Part shown: positions 1-10,281 of the stretch, one piece after another
How positions within the stretch are numbered: position 1 is the first letter of the stretch
Layout of the letters: the number at the start of each line of letters is the position of its first letter
Source: Achromobacter aloeverae
GTDB taxonomy: Bacteria; Pseudomonadota; Gammaproteobacteria; Burkholderiales; Burkholderiaceae_B
Direction of reading: 5' to 3'
Assembly (NCBI RefSeq): GCF_004121055.1
Contig: NZ_PYAL01000005.1
Span: 124,001-188,000, forward strand
Length of the DNA stretch: 64,000 nucleotides
Notes under the pieces: model-generated
What the model was told of the DNA's origin: nothing
The model's database searches: none
Seen by the model: the letters and a program-made list of their open reading frames with translations, nothing else
Translations under genes and position numbers: made by a program

Positions 1-183
1 GTGAAGCAAGATTCAGCAAGACCCGCTCTTTTACGTATACGCGTCAGGGGCGGTTTTGCGCGAACCGCCTCCCCGGCGTCCGGCGATGTCCCCGTGCATC
101 ACCGAGCGGCGGGCCAAGGTTCAAGCAGTACGGTACGTCAGTACTCTTACCCCCCGTAGTACGTAAAAGGGATTTCAAAGGTC
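1..183 (+). other. Leader/intergenic region upstream of rpsL
   Basis: No coding sequence was found here. A GC-rich inverted repeat (about 48-75, with GGCGGTT pairing to AACCGCC) lacks a T-run, so it is not a convincing terminator. Short palindromic GTAC-containing repeats lie at 130-163. A purine-rich ribosome binding site (AAAGG, about 177-181) precedes the rpsL ATG. No clear sigma-70 promoter was seen, and the real promoter may lie left of the window. Confidence 0.5.
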
Positions 184-561
184 ATGCCTACCATCAGCCA
201 ACTCGTGCGCAAGCCGCGCGAAGTCAGCGCCGCCAAGAGCAAGAGCCCCGCGCTCGAAAACTGCCCGCAGCGGCGTGGCGTGTGCACCCGCGTGTACACC
301 ACCACCCCCAAGAAGCCTAACTCCGCTCTGCGTAAGGTCGCCAAGGTGCGCCTGACCAACGGTTACGAAGTCATTTCGTACATCGGCGGCGAAGGCCACA
401 ACCTGCAAGAACACTCGGTCGTGCTCGTGCGCGGCGGCCGTGTGAAGGACTTGCCGGGTGTGCGTTACCACATCGTCCGTGGCTCGCTCGACTTGCAAGG
501 CGTGAAAGACCGCAAGCAAGCACGTTCGAAGTACGGCGCGAAGCGCCCCAAGAAGGCCTGA
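184..561 (+). CDS. rpsL: 30S ribosomal protein S12
   Basis: This encodes S12 of the 30S decoding centre, at the usual 125-residue length. The conserved [11 protein letters not shown] loop carries Lys43 and the [10 protein letters not shown] loop carries Lys88, both the residues normally found in streptomycin-sensitive strains. Asp89, a methylthiolation site in E. coli, is present. The ATG follows an AAAGG ribosome binding site. It is the first gene of the str operon (rpsL-rpsG-fusA-tuf), as expected. A structured 174-nt spacer separates it from rpsG. Nothing in the protein is unusual. Confidence 0.99.
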   Translation: MPTISQLVRKPREVSAAKSKSPALENCPQRRGVCTRVYTTTPKKPNSALRKVAKVRLTNGYEVISYIGGEGHNLQEHSVVLVRGGRVKDLPGVRYHIVRGSLDLQGVKDRKQARSKYGAKRPKKA

Positions 562-661
562 TAACCAGGCCGCAGTCCGCCGCCGGAACATCGGTCATCC
601 GATTCCAGCCGCTGGACCGTGCAGCCGTCTGCGTTCCCAGGAACGGCAACGGCACGTAAGG

Positions 662-684
662 GGCCATCTAGGTTATGGATGGCC
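662..684 (+). promoter_or_regulatory. Hairpin in the rpsL-rpsG intercistronic spacer (possible S7 autoregulation site)
   Basis: The stem GGCCATC / GATGGCC (662-668 with 678-684) encloses a 9-nt loop. A second short GC stem follows at about 688-705. In E. coli, S7 represses its own synthesis by binding the rpsL-rpsG intercistronic mRNA. The same location and structured character make that role plausible here, but the E. coli site was not matched base by base. Confidence 0.35.
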
Positions 685-735
685 GTGGCCGCGGAACATC
701 GCGGTTCAACTGAACTGACACATTAAGGAAGCACA

Positions 736-1206
736 ATGCCCCGTCGTCGCGAAGTACCCAAGCGCGAGATTCTGCCCGATCCCAAGTTCGGCAGCGTCGA
801 GCTCGCCAAGTTCATGAACGTCGTCATGCTGGACGGCAAGAAGGCCGTCGCCGAGCGCATCGTCTATGGTGCCCTCGAGCAAGTGCAAGCCAAGACCGGC
901 AAGGAGCCGATCGAGGTTTTCAGCCTGGCGATCAACAACATCAAGCCGATCGTCGAAGTGAAGAGCCGCCGCGTGGGCGGCGCCAACTACCAAGTGCCGG
1001 TTGAAGTGCGCCCCGTGCGCCGCCTGGCCTTGGCCATGCGTTGGTTGCGCGAAGCCGCGAAGAAGCGCGGCGAGAAGTCGATGGATCTGCGTCTGGCTGG
1101 CGAGCTGATCGATGCCTCTGAAGGTCGTGGCGCCGCGATGAAGAAGCGCGAAGACACGCACAAGATGGCCGAGGCCAACAAGGCCTTCAGCCATTTCCGC
1201 TGGTAA
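736..1206 (+). CDS. rpsG: 30S ribosomal protein S7
   Basis: S7 initiates assembly of the 30S head by binding the 3' major domain of 16S rRNA. The 156-residue length is normal for bacteria. The N-terminus ([20 protein letters not shown]) and the central block ending [10 protein letters not shown] are typical. The start has an AAGGAAG ribosome binding site at 725-731. fusA begins 18 nt downstream, so the two are co-transcribed. S7 is the usual translational repressor of the str operon. Confidence 0.99.
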   Translation: MPRRREVPKREILPDPKFGSVELAKFMNVVMLDGKKAVAERIVYGALEQVQAKTGKEPIEVFSLAINNIKPIVEVKSRRVGGANYQVPVEVRPVRRLALAMRWLREAAKKRGEKSMDLRLAGELIDASEGRGAAMKKREDTHKMAEANKAFSHFRW

Positions 1207-1224
1207 TTTAAGGATTAAGCAACC

Positions 1225-3330
1225 ATGGCCCGCAAAACCCCGATCGAGCGCTACCGCAACATTGGCATCTCTGCGCACATCGATGCAGGGAAAACCACCA
1301 CGACCGAACGCATCCTGTTCTACACGGGCGTCAATCACAAGATTGGCGAAGTGCATGATGGCGCCGCCACCATGGACTGGATGGAACAGGAACAGGAACG
1401 TGGCATCACCATTACGTCGGCCGCGACCACGGCGTTCTGGCGTGGCATGGCTGGCAACTATCCTGAGCACCGCATCAACATCATCGACACCCCGGGGCAC
1501 GTCGACTTCACCATCGAAGTCGAACGCTCCATGCGCGTGCTCGACGGTGCTTGCATGGTTTACTGCGCGGTGGGCGGTGTGCAGCCCCAATCGGAAACCG
1601 TGTGGCGTCAGGCCAACAAGTATGGCGTGCCCCGCCTGGCCTTCGTCAACAAGATGGACCGCACCGGCGCCAACTTCTTCAAGGTCTACGATCAGCTGAA
1701 GGGCCGCCTGCGCGCCAACCCCGTGCCCATCGTGATCCCGATCGGCGCCGAAGACACGTTCGCCGGCGTGGTCGACCTGATCAAGATGAAGGCCATCCTG
1801 TGGGATGAAGCCAGCCAGGGCACCAAGTTCGACTACGCCGACATTCCCGCCGAGTTGCAAGCGACGGCCGAGGAATGGCGCGAGAAGCTGGTCGAGTCGG
1901 CCGCCGAGTCGTCCGAAGAGCTGATGAACAAGTACCTGGAAACGGGTTCGCTGGAAGAAGCCGAAATCAACAGCGGCATCCGTCAGCGCACCATCGCTGG
2001 CGAAATCCAGCCGATGCTGTGCGGCACCGCCTTCAAGAACAAGGGCGTGCAGCGCATGTTGGACGCGGTCATCGACTACCTGCCGTCGCCCATCGACATT
2101 CCGCCGGTGGACGGCCAGGACGATGACGGCAACGCCATCAACCGCAAGGCTGACGACAGCGAGAAGTTCTCGGCCCTGGCATTCAAGCTGATGAGCGATC
2201 CGTTCGTCGGCCAGCTGACCTTCGTGCGCGTGTACTCCGGCGTGCTGAAGTCGGGCGATACCGTCTACAACCCCATCAAGGGCAAGAAGGAACGTATCGG
2301 CCGTCTGCTGCAGATGCACGCCAACAACCGCGAAGAAATCAAGGAAGTGCTGGCGGGCGACATCGCCGCCGTGGTCGGCCTGAAGGACGTGACCACCGGC
2401 GAAACGCTGTGCGATGTCGATTCGCACATCCTGCTGGAGCGCATGGAGTTCCCCGAGCCCGTGATTTCGCAGGCCGTGGAACCCAAGTCGAAGGCCGACC
2501 AGGAAAAGATGGGTCTGGCGCTGGGCCGCCTGGCTCAGGAAGATCCGTCGTTCCGCGTGCGTAGCGACGAAGAATCGGGTCAAACCATTATTTCCGGCAT
2601 GGGCGAACTGCACCTGGAAATCCTGGTCGACCGCATGAAGCGCGAATTCGGCGTGGAAGCCAACGTCGGCAAGCCGCAGGTGGCTTACCGCGAAACCATC
2701 CGCAAGACCTGCGACGAAGCCGAAGGCAAGTTCGTCAAGCAGTCGGGCGGCCGCGGCCAGTACGGTCACGCCGTGCTGAAGGTCGAGCCGCTGGAGCCGG
2801 GTGGTGCCGGTTTCGAATTCGTCGACGCCATCAAGGGCGGCGTGGTTCCCCGTGAATTCATCCCGGCCGTTGAAAAGGGCGTGCGCGATACGCTGTCCTC
2901 GGGCATCCTGGCGGGCTACCCCGTCGTGGACGTCAAGGTCACGCTGTTCTTCGGTTCGTACCACGACGTGGACTCGAACGAAAACGCGTTCCGGATGGCC
3001 GGTTCGATGGCCTTCAAGGAAGGCATGCGCAAGGCCAGCCCCGTGCTGCTCGAGCCCATGATGGCCGTTGAAGTGGAAACGCCGGAAGACTACGCCGGTA
3101 CCGTGATGGGCGACTTGTCCTCGCGGCGCGGTATGGTCCAGGGCATGGATGACATCGTTGGCGGCGGCAAGATCATCAAGGCCGAAGTTCCGCTGGCCGA
3201 GATGTTCGGCTACTCGACCAGCCTGCGTTCGCAAACGCAAGGCCGCGCGACGTACACGATGGAGTTCAAGCAGTACGCTGAAGCTCCGAAGAACGTGGCT
3301 GACGAAGTTATCGCTGCTCGTACCAAGTAA
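1225..3330 (+). CDS. fusA: Elongation factor G
   Basis: EF-G is the GTPase that drives ribosomal translocation and, with RRF, ribosome recycling. At 701 residues it is full length. G1 is AHIDAGKT at residues 17-24, followed by the switch region around [12 protein letters not shown]3 DTPGH and G4 NKMD. Domains II-V follow, with the [10 protein letters not shown] segment of domain III. The ATG has an AAGGATTAAGC ribosome binding site. It sits in the str operon between rpsG and tuf. A 14-bp hairpin lies in the spacer before tuf. Confidence 0.99.
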   Translation: MARKTPIERYRNIGISAHIDAGKTTTTERILFYTGVNHKIGEVHDGAATMDWMEQEQERGITITSAATTAFWRGMAGNYPEHRINIIDTPGHVDFTIEVERSMRVLDGACMVYCAVGGVQPQSETVWRQANKYGVPRLAFVNKMDRTGANFFKVYDQLKGRLRANPVPIVIPIGAEDTFAGVVDLIKMKAILWDEASQGTKFDYADIPAELQATAEEWREKLVESAAESSEELMNKYLETGSLEEAEINSGIRQRTIAGEIQPMLCGTAFKNKGVQRMLDAVIDYLPSPIDIPPVDGQDDDGNAINRKADDSEKFSALAFKLMSDPFVGQLTFVRVYSGVLKSGDTVYNPIKGKKERIGRLLQMHANNREEIKEVLAGDIAAVVGLKDVTTGETLCDVDSHILLERMEFPEPVISQAVEPKSKADQEKMGLALGRLAQEDPSFRVRSDEESGQTIISGMGELHLEILVDRMKREFGVEANVGKPQVAYRETIRKTCDEAEGKFVKQSGGRGQYGHAVLKVEPLEPGGAGFEFVDAIKGGVVPREFIPAVEKGVRDTLSSGILAGYPVVDVKVTLFFGSYHDVDSNENAFRMAGSMAFKEGMRKASPVLLEPMMAVEVETPEDYAGTVMGDLSSRRGMVQGMDDIVGGGKIIKAEVPLAEMFGYSTSLRSQTQGRATYTMEFKQYAEAPKNVADEVIAARTK

Positions 3331-3342
3331 TCAATTAAAGTC

Positions 3343-3373
3343 GGCGCCGTTTCCGATCGTCGGAAGCGGTGCC
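3343..3373 (+). promoter_or_regulatory. fusA-tuf intercistronic hairpin
   Basis: A 14-bp stem with two G-U pairs and a 3-nt loop (3343-3356 with 3360-3373) lies in the 82-nt spacer. No T-run follows, so it is more likely an mRNA processing or partial attenuation structure than a strong terminator. It could adjust the excess of EF-Tu over EF-G; this is inference. Confidence 0.4.
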
Positions 3374-3412
3374 TAAACAAACAGTTTCCTTGAAAGACTA
3401 AGGATAGAGATC

Positions 3413-4603
<1,191 letters not shown>

Positions 4604-4616
4604 TTCCCTGCCGGGT

Positions 4617-4644
4617 GCGGTGATCCGGCGTTCCGGATCACCGC
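4617..4644 (+). promoter_or_regulatory. tuf-rpsJ intercistronic hairpin
   Basis: A perfect 12-bp stem (GCGGTGATCCGG with CCGGATCACCGC) closes a CGTT loop in the 68-nt spacer. Downstream bases are only moderately T-rich, so it may be a leaky terminator or a processing site that sets the ratio between EF-Tu and S10 mRNA. Confidence 0.5.
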
Positions 4645-4671
4645 TTACATCGTTCTTTAGTAGGAAACACC

Positions 4672-4983
4672 ATGAAAAACCAGAAGATCCGCATCCGCTT
4701 GAAGGCGTTCGATTACAAGTTGATCGATCAGTCGGCCGCCGAAATCGTCGACACCGCCAAGCGCACCGGTGCGGTCGTCCGTGGTCCGGTTCCGCTGCCC
4801 ACGCGCATCCGCCGTTACGACGTGCTGCGTTCGCCGCACGTGAACAAGACGTCGCGTGACCAGTTCGAAATCCGTACGCACCAGCGCCTGATGGACATCG
4901 TCGATCCCACCGACAAGACCGTGGACGCCCTGATGCGTCTGGATCTGCCGGCCGGTGTCGATGTCGAAATCGCCCTGCAGTAA
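4672..4983 (+). CDS. rpsJ: 30S ribosomal protein S10 / NusE
   Basis: S10 is a 30S head protein that also serves as NusE in antitermination complexes. The 103 residues match the family length. The typical start ([20 protein letters not shown]) and the VRGPVPLPT and [11 protein letters not shown] blocks are present. The TAGGAAAC ribosome binding site is upstream. Here the gene is followed by a terminator and a new promoter rather than running straight into rplC, so it behaves as the end of the str transcript. Confidence 0.99.
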   Translation: MKNQKIRIRLKAFDYKLIDQSAAEIVDTAKRTGAVVRGPVPLPTRIRRYDVLRSPHVNKTSRDQFEIRTHQRLMDIVDPTDKTVDALMRLDLPAGVDVEIALQ

Positions 4984-5030
4984 GAGTAAGAAGTAGGCGC
5001 GCGCCCTGCGAAGGAGGGCGTGTCGTAACG

Positions 5031-5062
5031 AAGGCCGTGTACCCCCGGGAACGCGGCCTTTT
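5031..5062 (+). terminator. Rho-independent terminator after rpsJ
   Basis: The 10-bp stem AAGGCCGTGT / ACGCGGCCTT (one G-U pair) encloses a 10-nt loop and is followed by TT, starting 47 nt after the rpsJ stop. It likely ends or attenuates the str-rpsJ transcript. Confidence 0.65.
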
Positions 5063-5165
5063 GCATTCCTGGCGCCCGCGGCGATGGATGCAGGCCGCTG
5101 TCGTGGCGTAAAAGCCGCTAACGTCGCGCCAGTACGGCGCAAACAGCGTCAAGCGCAATCGATGC

Positions 5166-5195
5166 TTGCCAGCTGCCAAATCACCATGCTATAGT
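5166..5195 (+). promoter_or_regulatory. Sigma-70-type promoter for rplC-rpsQ
   Basis: TTGCCA (5166-5171) and TATAGT (5190-5195) are separated by 18 bp. TG at 5187-5188 gives an extended -10. The promoter lies between the rpsJ terminator and rplC, so it probably drives the remainder of the S10 block independently of rpsJ. Confidence 0.65.
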
Positions 5196-5202
5196 CCGAG
5201 AT

Positions 5203-5339
5203 TGCCGTTTTTGGCAGGGCCGTGCCTGTCCTCATTAGGAACGACCCGTAGTTGCCTCGGCAGAATGACACACACGTAGGGCGAAGTGTCTCTTCGCCTG
5301 ATTAGCCCCGACCAATCGTAGTCGGGAATGGAGAAAACG
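5203..5339 (+). promoter_or_regulatory. Structured 5' leader of rplC
   Basis: The roughly 130-nt untranslated leader can fold three hairpins: TGCC/GGCA at 5203-5216, GGCGAAG/CTTCGCC at 5280-5298, and CCCGAC/GTCGGG at 5307-5326. The last ends just before the GGAGA ribosome binding site (5330-5334). In E. coli, L4 controls the S10 operon from a leader in front of rpsJ. Here the only structured leader of this block is in front of rplC, so an L4-type control could have moved. That is inference. Confidence 0.4.
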
Positions 5340-6029
5340 ATGTCGAATCCGACACCCACGCCTGCCGCCCATCGGCTCGGGCTGGTGGGTCGCAAGGTTG
5401 GCATGACCCGCATTTTCACCGAGGATGGCGAATCCATTCCGGTGACCGTGCTGGATCTGTCGAACAACCGCGTGACCCAGGTCAAGTCCCTGGAAAGCGA
5501 CGGCTATGCCGCTGTCCAGCTGGCTTACGGCGAGCGCCGCAAGTCTCGCGTTGCGGAACCCCAAACGGGCCACTACGCGAAGGCTGGCGTCGAAGCCGGT
5601 AGCATCCTCAAGGAATTCCGCCTCGATCCCGCCAAAGCCGCCGAATTCACGGCCGGCAGCGTGGTCGCCGTTGAAAGCGTGTTCGAAGCCGGCCAGACGG
5701 TCGACGTGACGGGCACCACCATCGGTAAGGGCTTCGCCGGTACCATCAAGCGCCACCACTTCGGTTCGCAGCGCGCGTCGCACGGTAACTCCCGTTCGCA
5801 CCGCGTGCCCGGCTCGATCGGCCAGGCGCAAGACCCCGGCCGCATCTTCCCCGGTAAGCGCATGTCGGGTCACCTCGGTGACGTGCAGCGCACGGTCCAG
5901 AACCTCGACGTCGTCCGCGTGGACGCCGAACGTGGTCTGCTGTTCGTCAAGGGCGCCGTGCCCGGCCACAATGAAGCCAACGTCATCGTGCGTCCGGCCG
6001 TCAAGGCCCCGGCCAAGAAAGGAGCGTAA
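5340..6029 (+). CDS. rplC: 50S ribosomal protein L3
   Basis: L3 helps initiate 50S assembly and its long loop reaches the peptidyl transferase centre. An ATG at 5328 is in frame, but GGAGA at 5330-5334 is an ideal ribosome binding site for the ATG at 5340, so the later start giving 229 residues is chosen. The conserved [10 protein letters not shown] start, the [13 protein letters not shown] block and the methylation-loop region [18 protein letters not shown] are present. The C-terminus ends in basic residues. rplD follows after 4 nt. Confidence 0.97.
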   Translation: MSNPTPTPAAHRLGLVGRKVGMTRIFTEDGESIPVTVLDLSNNRVTQVKSLESDGYAAVQLAYGERRKSRVAEPQTGHYAKAGVEAGSILKEFRLDPAKAAEFTAGSVVAVESVFEAGQTVDVTGTTIGKGFAGTIKRHHFGSQRASHGNSRSHRVPGSIGQAQDPGRIFPGKRMSGHLGDVQRTVQNLDVVRVDAERGLLFVKGAVPGHNEANVIVRPAVKAPAKKGA

Positions 6030-6033
6030 GTAA

Positions 6034-6651
6034 ATGGATCTCAAGCTCCTGAATGACCAAGGTGAAGCCGGCACGGTCAGCGTTGCCGACACCGTCTTCG
6101 GCCGCGAATTCAACGAAGCGCTGGTGCAGCAGATCGTGGTGGCCTTCCAGGCCAACGCGCGCAGCGGCAACCGTGCCCAGAAGGATCGTACGGAAGTCAA
6201 GCACTCCACCAAGAAGCCCTGGCGCCAGAAGGGTACCGGCCGCGCCCGCGCCGGTATGACTTCGTCGCCGCTGTGGCGTGGGGGTGGTCGCACGTTCCCG
6301 AACTCGCCCGACGAGAACTTCAGCCAGAAGGTCAACAAGAAGATGTACCGCGCCGGGATCCGCTCGATCCTGTCGCAACTGGCTCGTGAAGGCCGCATCG
6401 CCGTTGTCGACGCGTTCAAGCTGGAATCCCCCAAGACCAAGCTGGCTGCCGCCAAGCTGAAGGGCCTGGGCCTGGAGTCCGTGCTGATCATCACCGACGA
6501 CTTCGACGAGAACGTTTATCTCGCCACCCGCAACCTGCCGCACGTTGCCGTGGTCGAACCGCGCTATGCCGATCCGCTTTCGCTGATCCACTACAAGAAA
6601 GTGTTGATCACCAAGCCGGCCATCGCCCAACTCGAGGAGATGCTCGGATGA
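6034..6651 (+). CDS. rplD: 50S ribosomal protein L4
   Basis: L4 is a 50S core protein that lines the exit tunnel and, in E. coli, autoregulates the S10 operon at transcription and translation. It is 205 residues, normal length. The tunnel loop region with [14 protein letters not shown] and [13 protein letters not shown] is intact. rplW overlaps its stop codon through ATGA, indicating translational coupling. Confidence 0.98.
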   Translation: MDLKLLNDQGEAGTVSVADTVFGREFNEALVQQIVVAFQANARSGNRAQKDRTEVKHSTKKPWRQKGTGRARAGMTSSPLWRGGGRTFPNSPDENFSQKVNKKMYRAGIRSILSQLAREGRIAVVDAFKLESPKTKLAAAKLKGLGLESVLIITDDFDENVYLATRNLPHVAVVEPRYADPLSLIHYKKVLITKPAIAQLEEMLG

Positions 6652-6944
6652 ACACCGAACGCTTGATGCAGGTTCTGCTGGCTCCGATCGTGACCGAAAA
6701 GGCCACGTTCGTCGCCGAGAAGAACCAACAAGTCGCTTTCCGCGTGGTCGACACGGCCACCAAGCCGGAAATCAAGGCTGCCGTCGAACTGCTCTTCAAG
6801 GTGCAGGTCGAGTCCGTGCAGGTCCTCAATCGCAAGGGCAAAGTCAAGCGCTTTGGCCGTTTCGTGGGTCGCCGCCGCAATGAGCGCAAGGCCTACGTTT
6901 CGCTCAAGGAAGGCCAGGAAATCGACTTTGCGGAGGTGAAGTAA
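6648..6944 (+). CDS. rplW: 50S ribosomal protein L23
   Basis: L23 sits at the tunnel exit and docks trigger factor and SRP. It has 98 residues. The typical segments APIVTEKAT and [18 protein letters not shown] are present. It starts inside the rplD stop (ATGA overlap), and rplB begins immediately after its TAA with no spacer, so translation of the three genes is tightly coupled. Confidence 0.98.
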   Translation: MNTERLMQVLLAPIVTEKATFVAEKNQQVAFRVVDTATKPEIKAAVELLFKVQVESVQVLNRKGKVKRFGRFVGRRRNERKAYVSLKEGQEIDFAEVK

Positions 6945-7772
6945 ATGGCCCTCGTTAAAGTCAAACCGACCTCGGCCGGCCGCCGTGGCATGGTGAAGGT
7001 GGTGAGCCCGAACCTGCACAAGGGCGCCCCCGTTGCCTCGCTGCTCGAAAAGAAGAAGCGTGGCTCTGGCCGTAACAACAACGGTCACATCACCATCCGT
7101 CATCGTGGCGGTGGTCACAAGCAACATTACCGTATCGTCGACTTCCGTCGCGACAAGGACGGCATCCCCGCCAAGGTCGAGCGTCTGGAATACGACCCCA
7201 ACCGTACGGCGCACCTGGCGCTGCTGTGCTACGCCGATGGCGAGCGCCGCTACATCATCGCGCCCCGTGGCCTGGAAGTGGGTGCCTCGCTGGTGTCGGG
7301 CGACGAAGCCCCCATCCGCGCCGGCAACACGCTGCGTATCCGCAGCATCCCGGTGGGTACGACGATACACTGCATCGAAATGCTGCCCGGCAAGGGTGCG
7401 CAGATCGCTCGTTCGGCCGGCGCCTCCGCCGTGCTGATGGCCCGTGAAGGCGTCTACGCGCAGGTTCGCCTGCGTTCGGGCGAAGTGCGCCGCATTCACA
7501 TCGAATGCCGTGCCACGATCGGTGAAGTCGGTAATGAAGAACACAGCCTGCGCCAGATCGGCAAGGCCGGTGCAATGCGTTGGCGCGGTGTCCGCCCGAC
7601 GGTTCGTGGCGTGGCCATGAACCCGGTCGATCACCCGCACGGTGGTGGCGAAGGCCGCACCGGTGAAGCTCGCGAACCGGTCAGCCCGTGGGGCACCCCG
7701 GCTAAGGGTTACAAGACCCGTAGCAACAAGCGGACGAACAATATGATCGTCCAACGGCGCAAGCGCAAGTAA
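6945..7772 (+). CDS. rplB: 50S ribosomal protein L2
   Basis: L2 is a highly conserved 50S protein needed for subunit association and peptidyl transferase function. It has the usual 275 residues. The signature around [18 protein letters not shown], with the conserved histidine of the HPHGGGEG loop, is intact near residues 220-235. The N-terminal RNA-binding OB fold begins with [14 protein letters not shown]. The ribosome binding site lies within the end of rplW. rpsS follows 12 nt downstream. Confidence 0.99.
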   Translation: MALVKVKPTSAGRRGMVKVVSPNLHKGAPVASLLEKKKRGSGRNNNGHITIRHRGGGHKQHYRIVDFRRDKDGIPAKVERLEYDPNRTAHLALLCYADGERRYIIAPRGLEVGASLVSGDEAPIRAGNTLRIRSIPVGTTIHCIEMLPGKGAQIARSAGASAVLMAREGVYAQVRLRSGEVRRIHIECRATIGEVGNEEHSLRQIGKAGAMRWRGVRPTVRGVAMNPVDHPHGGGEGRTGEAREPVSPWGTPAKGYKTRSNKRTNNMIVQRRKRK

Positions 7773-7784
7773 GAGGCGAACACT

Positions 7785-8060
7785 ATGTCACGTTCGATCA
7801 AGAAAGGCCCGTTTGTCGACGCCTACCTTATCACCAAGGTAGAGAAGGCCGTCGCGGGCAAAGACAAGAAGCCGATCAAGACCTGGTCGCGCCGTTCCAC
7901 GATCCTGCCCGAGTTCATCGGTCTGACGATCGCTGTGCACAACGGCAAGCAGCACGTTCCCGTTTACATCAACGAGAACATGGTCGGCCACAAACTCGGC
8001 GAATTCGCGCTGACCCGTACGTTCAAGGGTCATGCCGCGGACAAGAAGGCCAAGAGGTAA
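7785..8060 (+). CDS. rpsS: 30S ribosomal protein S19
   Basis: S19 is a 30S head protein that pairs with S13 and contacts A-site tRNA. It has 91 residues. [28 protein letters not shown] and [13 protein letters not shown] are family hallmarks. It lies in conserved S10-block order between rplB and rplV, with a 3-nt gap to rplV. Confidence 0.99.
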   Translation: MSRSIKKGPFVDAYLITKVEKAVAGKDKKPIKTWSRRSTILPEFIGLTIAVHNGKQHVPVYINENMVGHKLGEFALTRTFKGHAADKKAKR

Positions 8061-8063
8061 GCG

Positions 8064-8393
8064 ATGGAAACTACTGCCATTATCCGTGGAGTTCACATCT
8101 CGGCCCAGAAGACCCGTCTGGTTGCGGACCTGATCCGCGGCAAGTCGGTCGCTCGTGCCCTGGAAATCCTCAACTTCTCCCCGAAGAAGGCCGCCGGCAT
8201 CCTGAAGAAGGCTGTCGAATCCGCGATCGCCAACGCCGAGCATAACGACGGCGCCGACATCGACGAACTGAAGGTCACCACGATCTACGTGGACAAGGCC
8301 GAGTCGATGAAGCGCTTCTCCGCCCGTGCGAAGGGCCGTGGCAACCGCATCGAGAAGCAGACCTGCCACATCACGGTCAAGGTCGGAGCCTAA
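8064..8393 (+). CDS. rplV: 50S ribosomal protein L22
   Basis: L22 contributes an extended beta-hairpin to the exit tunnel at the macrolide-relevant constriction. It has 109 residues. The [17 protein letters not shown]-terminus and the C-terminal hairpin [17 protein letters not shown] are complete, with no insertion or deletion of the kind linked to macrolide resistance. The spacing to rpsC is 9 nt. Confidence 0.98.
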   Translation: METTAIIRGVHISAQKTRLVADLIRGKSVARALEILNFSPKKAAGILKKAVESAIANAEHNDGADIDELKVTTIYVDKAESMKRFSARAKGRGNRIEKQTCHITVKVGA

Positions 8394-8402
8394 GGAGTCA
8401 AG

Positions 8403-9185
8403 ATGGGTCAGAAAATTCACCCCACTGGGTTCCGTCTCGCGGTCACCCGTAATTGGTCCTCGCGTTGGTACGCTGACGACAAGGTTTTCGGCGCCATGCT
8501 GGCCGAAGACATCCGCGTGCGCGAATACCTGAAGAAGAAGCTCAAGAGCGCCTCGGTCGGCCGCGTGCTGATCGAGCGTCCCGCCAAGAATGCCCGCATT
8601 ACCGTCTACTCGGCTCGTCCGGGCGTGGTGATCGGCAAGCGCGGCGAAGACATCGAAAGCCTGAAGGCCGATCTGCAGCGTCTGATGGGCGTGCCCGTGC
8701 ACGTCAACATCGAGGAAATCCGCAAGCCGGAAACCGACGCCCAGCTGATCGCCGACTCGATTTCGCAACAGCTCGAAAAGCGCATCATGTTCCGCCGCGC
8801 GATGAAGCGCGCCATGCAGAACGCCATGCGCCTGGGCGCCCAGGGCATCAAGATCATGAGCTCGGGCCGTCTGAACGGTATCGAAATCGCGCGTACCGAG
8901 TGGTACCGCGAAGGTCGCGTGCCGCTGCACACGCTGAAGGCGAACATCGACTACGGCACCTCCGAAGCCCACACCACCTACGGTGTGATCGGCATCAAGG
9001 TCTGGGTCTACAAGGGCGACATGCTGGCCAATGGCGAACTGCCGCCTGAGACCGCCGCGCCTCGCGAAGAAGAGCGCCGTCCGCGCCGTGCCCCCCGTGG
9101 CGACCGTCCTGATGGCGGCCGTCCTGGTGGCCGTGGCCGCGGTCCGCGCAAGGCGGACGCCGCGCCGGCGCCTGAAGGAGAATAA
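8403..9185 (+). CDS. rpsC: 30S ribosomal protein S3, with long basic C-terminal tail
   Basis: S3 forms part of the mRNA entry pore. The KH domain includes [13 protein letters not shown], followed by the S3 C-terminal domain ending about residue 210. At 260 residues it is longer than the roughly 233-residue E. coli protein. The extra tail, from about residue 214, is rich in Pro, Arg and Gly ([20 protein letters not shown]) and ends acidic. Such RG-rich tails are common in betaproteobacterial S3. rplP begins 2 nt downstream. Confidence 0.98.
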   Translation: MGQKIHPTGFRLAVTRNWSSRWYADDKVFGAMLAEDIRVREYLKKKLKSASVGRVLIERPAKNARITVYSARPGVVIGKRGEDIESLKADLQRLMGVPVHVNIEEIRKPETDAQLIADSISQQLEKRIMFRRAMKRAMQNAMRLGAQGIKIMSSGRLNGIEIARTEWYREGRVPLHTLKANIDYGTSEAHTTYGVIGIKVWVYKGDMLANGELPPETAAPREEERRPRRAPRGDRPDGGRPGGRGRGPRKADAAPAPEGE

Positions 9186-9187
9186 AC

Positions 9188-9604
9188 ATGCTGCAACCCT
9201 CACGCAGAAAGTATCGCAAAGAGCAGAAGGGCCGCAACACGGGCCTGGCCACGCGCGGCACCAACGTGTCGTTCGGCGAATATGGTCTGAAGGCCACCGG
9301 TCGTGGCCGTCTGACCGCTCGCCAGATCGAGGCCGCTCGTCGTGCCATCAACCGTCACATCAAGCGTGGCGGCCGTATCTGGATCCGCATCTTCCCGGAC
9401 AAGCCGATCTCGCAAAAGCCGGCCGAAGTCCGTATGGGTAACGGTAAGGGCAACCCGGAGTACTGGGTCGCTGAAATCCAACCCGGCAAGGTGCTGTACG
9501 AAATGGAAGGGGTGAGCGAAGAATTGGCTCGCGAAGCTTTCCGCCTGGCCGCCGCCAAGCTGCCGATCGCGACGACCTTCGTGGCTCGTCACATTGGCGC
9601 CTAA
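9188..9604 (+). CDS. rplP: 50S ribosomal protein L16
   Basis: L16 lies near the A-site tRNA elbow in the 50S. It has 138 residues. [17 protein letters not shown] at the start and the [20 protein letters not shown] block are diagnostic. The conserved arginine region, hydroxylated by YcfD in E. coli, is retained. A ribosome binding site (GGAG) lies in the end of rpsC. Confidence 0.99.
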   Translation: MLQPSRRKYRKEQKGRNTGLATRGTNVSFGEYGLKATGRGRLTARQIEAARRAINRHIKRGGRIWIRIFPDKPISQKPAEVRMGNGKGNPEYWVAEIQPGKVLYEMEGVSEELAREAFRLAAAKLPIATTFVARHIGA

Positions 9605-9614
9605 GGAGTCCTAA

Positions 9615-9806
9615 ATGAAAGCCAAAGAACTCCGTACCAAAGACGTCGCCGAGCTCCAGAGAGAGCTCGAGAGCCTGCTCCGTGCCCAATTCGGTCTGCG
9701 TATGCAGAAGGCCACCCAGCAGCTCGCCAACACCAGCCAGCTGGGCAAAGTGCGCCGTGACATCGCTCGCGTCCGTACCTTGCTGACCGAGAAGGCAGGA
9801 AGCTAA
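9615..9806 (+). CDS. rpmC: 50S ribosomal protein L29
   Basis: L29 is a small two-helix protein near the tunnel exit, next to L23. It has 63 residues, starting [19 protein letters not shown], with the typical [10 protein letters not shown] and [13 protein letters not shown] helices. Ribosome binding site AAGGAG is at 9603-9608, and rpsQ starts 2 nt after its stop. Confidence 0.98.
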   Translation: MKAKELRTKDVAELQRELESLLRAQFGLRMQKATQQLANTSQLGKVRRDIARVRTLLTEKAGS

Positions 9807-9808
9807 TC

Positions 9809-10090
9809 ATGAGCGAAACGCAAAACACCCAACCCGCCAAGCGCCAGCGTACGCTGGTCGGCAAGGTCGTCAGCAACAAGATGGACAAGACCGTGGTCGT
9901 TCTCGTCGAACGCCGCGTGAAGCACCCCATCTACGGCAAGATCATCGTGCGCTCCGCGAAGTACAAGGCGCATGACGAGACGAACCAGATCAACGAAGGC
10001 GATACGGTTGAAATCGCCGAAGGCCGTCCCATCTCGCGCTCGAAGGCGTGGAGCGTGGTGCGCCTGGTCGAGGCCGCTCGCATCATCTGA
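9809..10090 (+). CDS. rpsQ: 30S ribosomal protein S17
   Basis: S17 is an OB-fold primary binding protein of the 30S body. It has 93 residues. The sequence [31 protein letters not shown] and the terminal [13 protein letters not shown] block are canonical. It ends the S10 block and is followed by a strong terminator, so the S10 and spc blocks are separate transcription units here. Confidence 0.99.
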   Translation: MSETQNTQPAKRQRTLVGKVVSNKMDKTVVVLVERRVKHPIYGKIIVRSAKYKAHDETNQINEGDTVEIAEGRPISRSKAWSVVRLVEAARII

Positions 10091-10131
10091 TGCACCCATG
10101 CGGCCGGGAGCGATCCCGGCCTGTATGTGAA

Positions 10132-10163
10132 AAGCCAAGGGTTTAGGCCCTTGGCTTTTTTTA
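10132..10163 (+). terminator. Strong rho-independent terminator after rpsQ
   Basis: AAGCCAAGGG and CCCTTGGCTT form a perfect 10-bp stem with a 6-nt loop, followed by a run of seven T residues. It closes the S10 block. Confidence 0.9.
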
Positions 10164-10281
10164 TTTACGCCCCTGGTTATCGTATGATCTACGCACGCCG
10201 GCCGCTACATGGCAGTCAGCCTGTCGTCTCGTGGTCCGAGAAACATAAAGCCGTCCCGCTTTCGACCAGCCCGATAACGCC

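Noticed and set aside
706-3240. 844-codon open frame on the minus strand opposite rpsG-fusA
   Set aside because: It is a shadow of high third-position GC in the opposite genes. Composition is His/Gly/Asp/Arg-heavy with no domain, and the + strand genes are certain.
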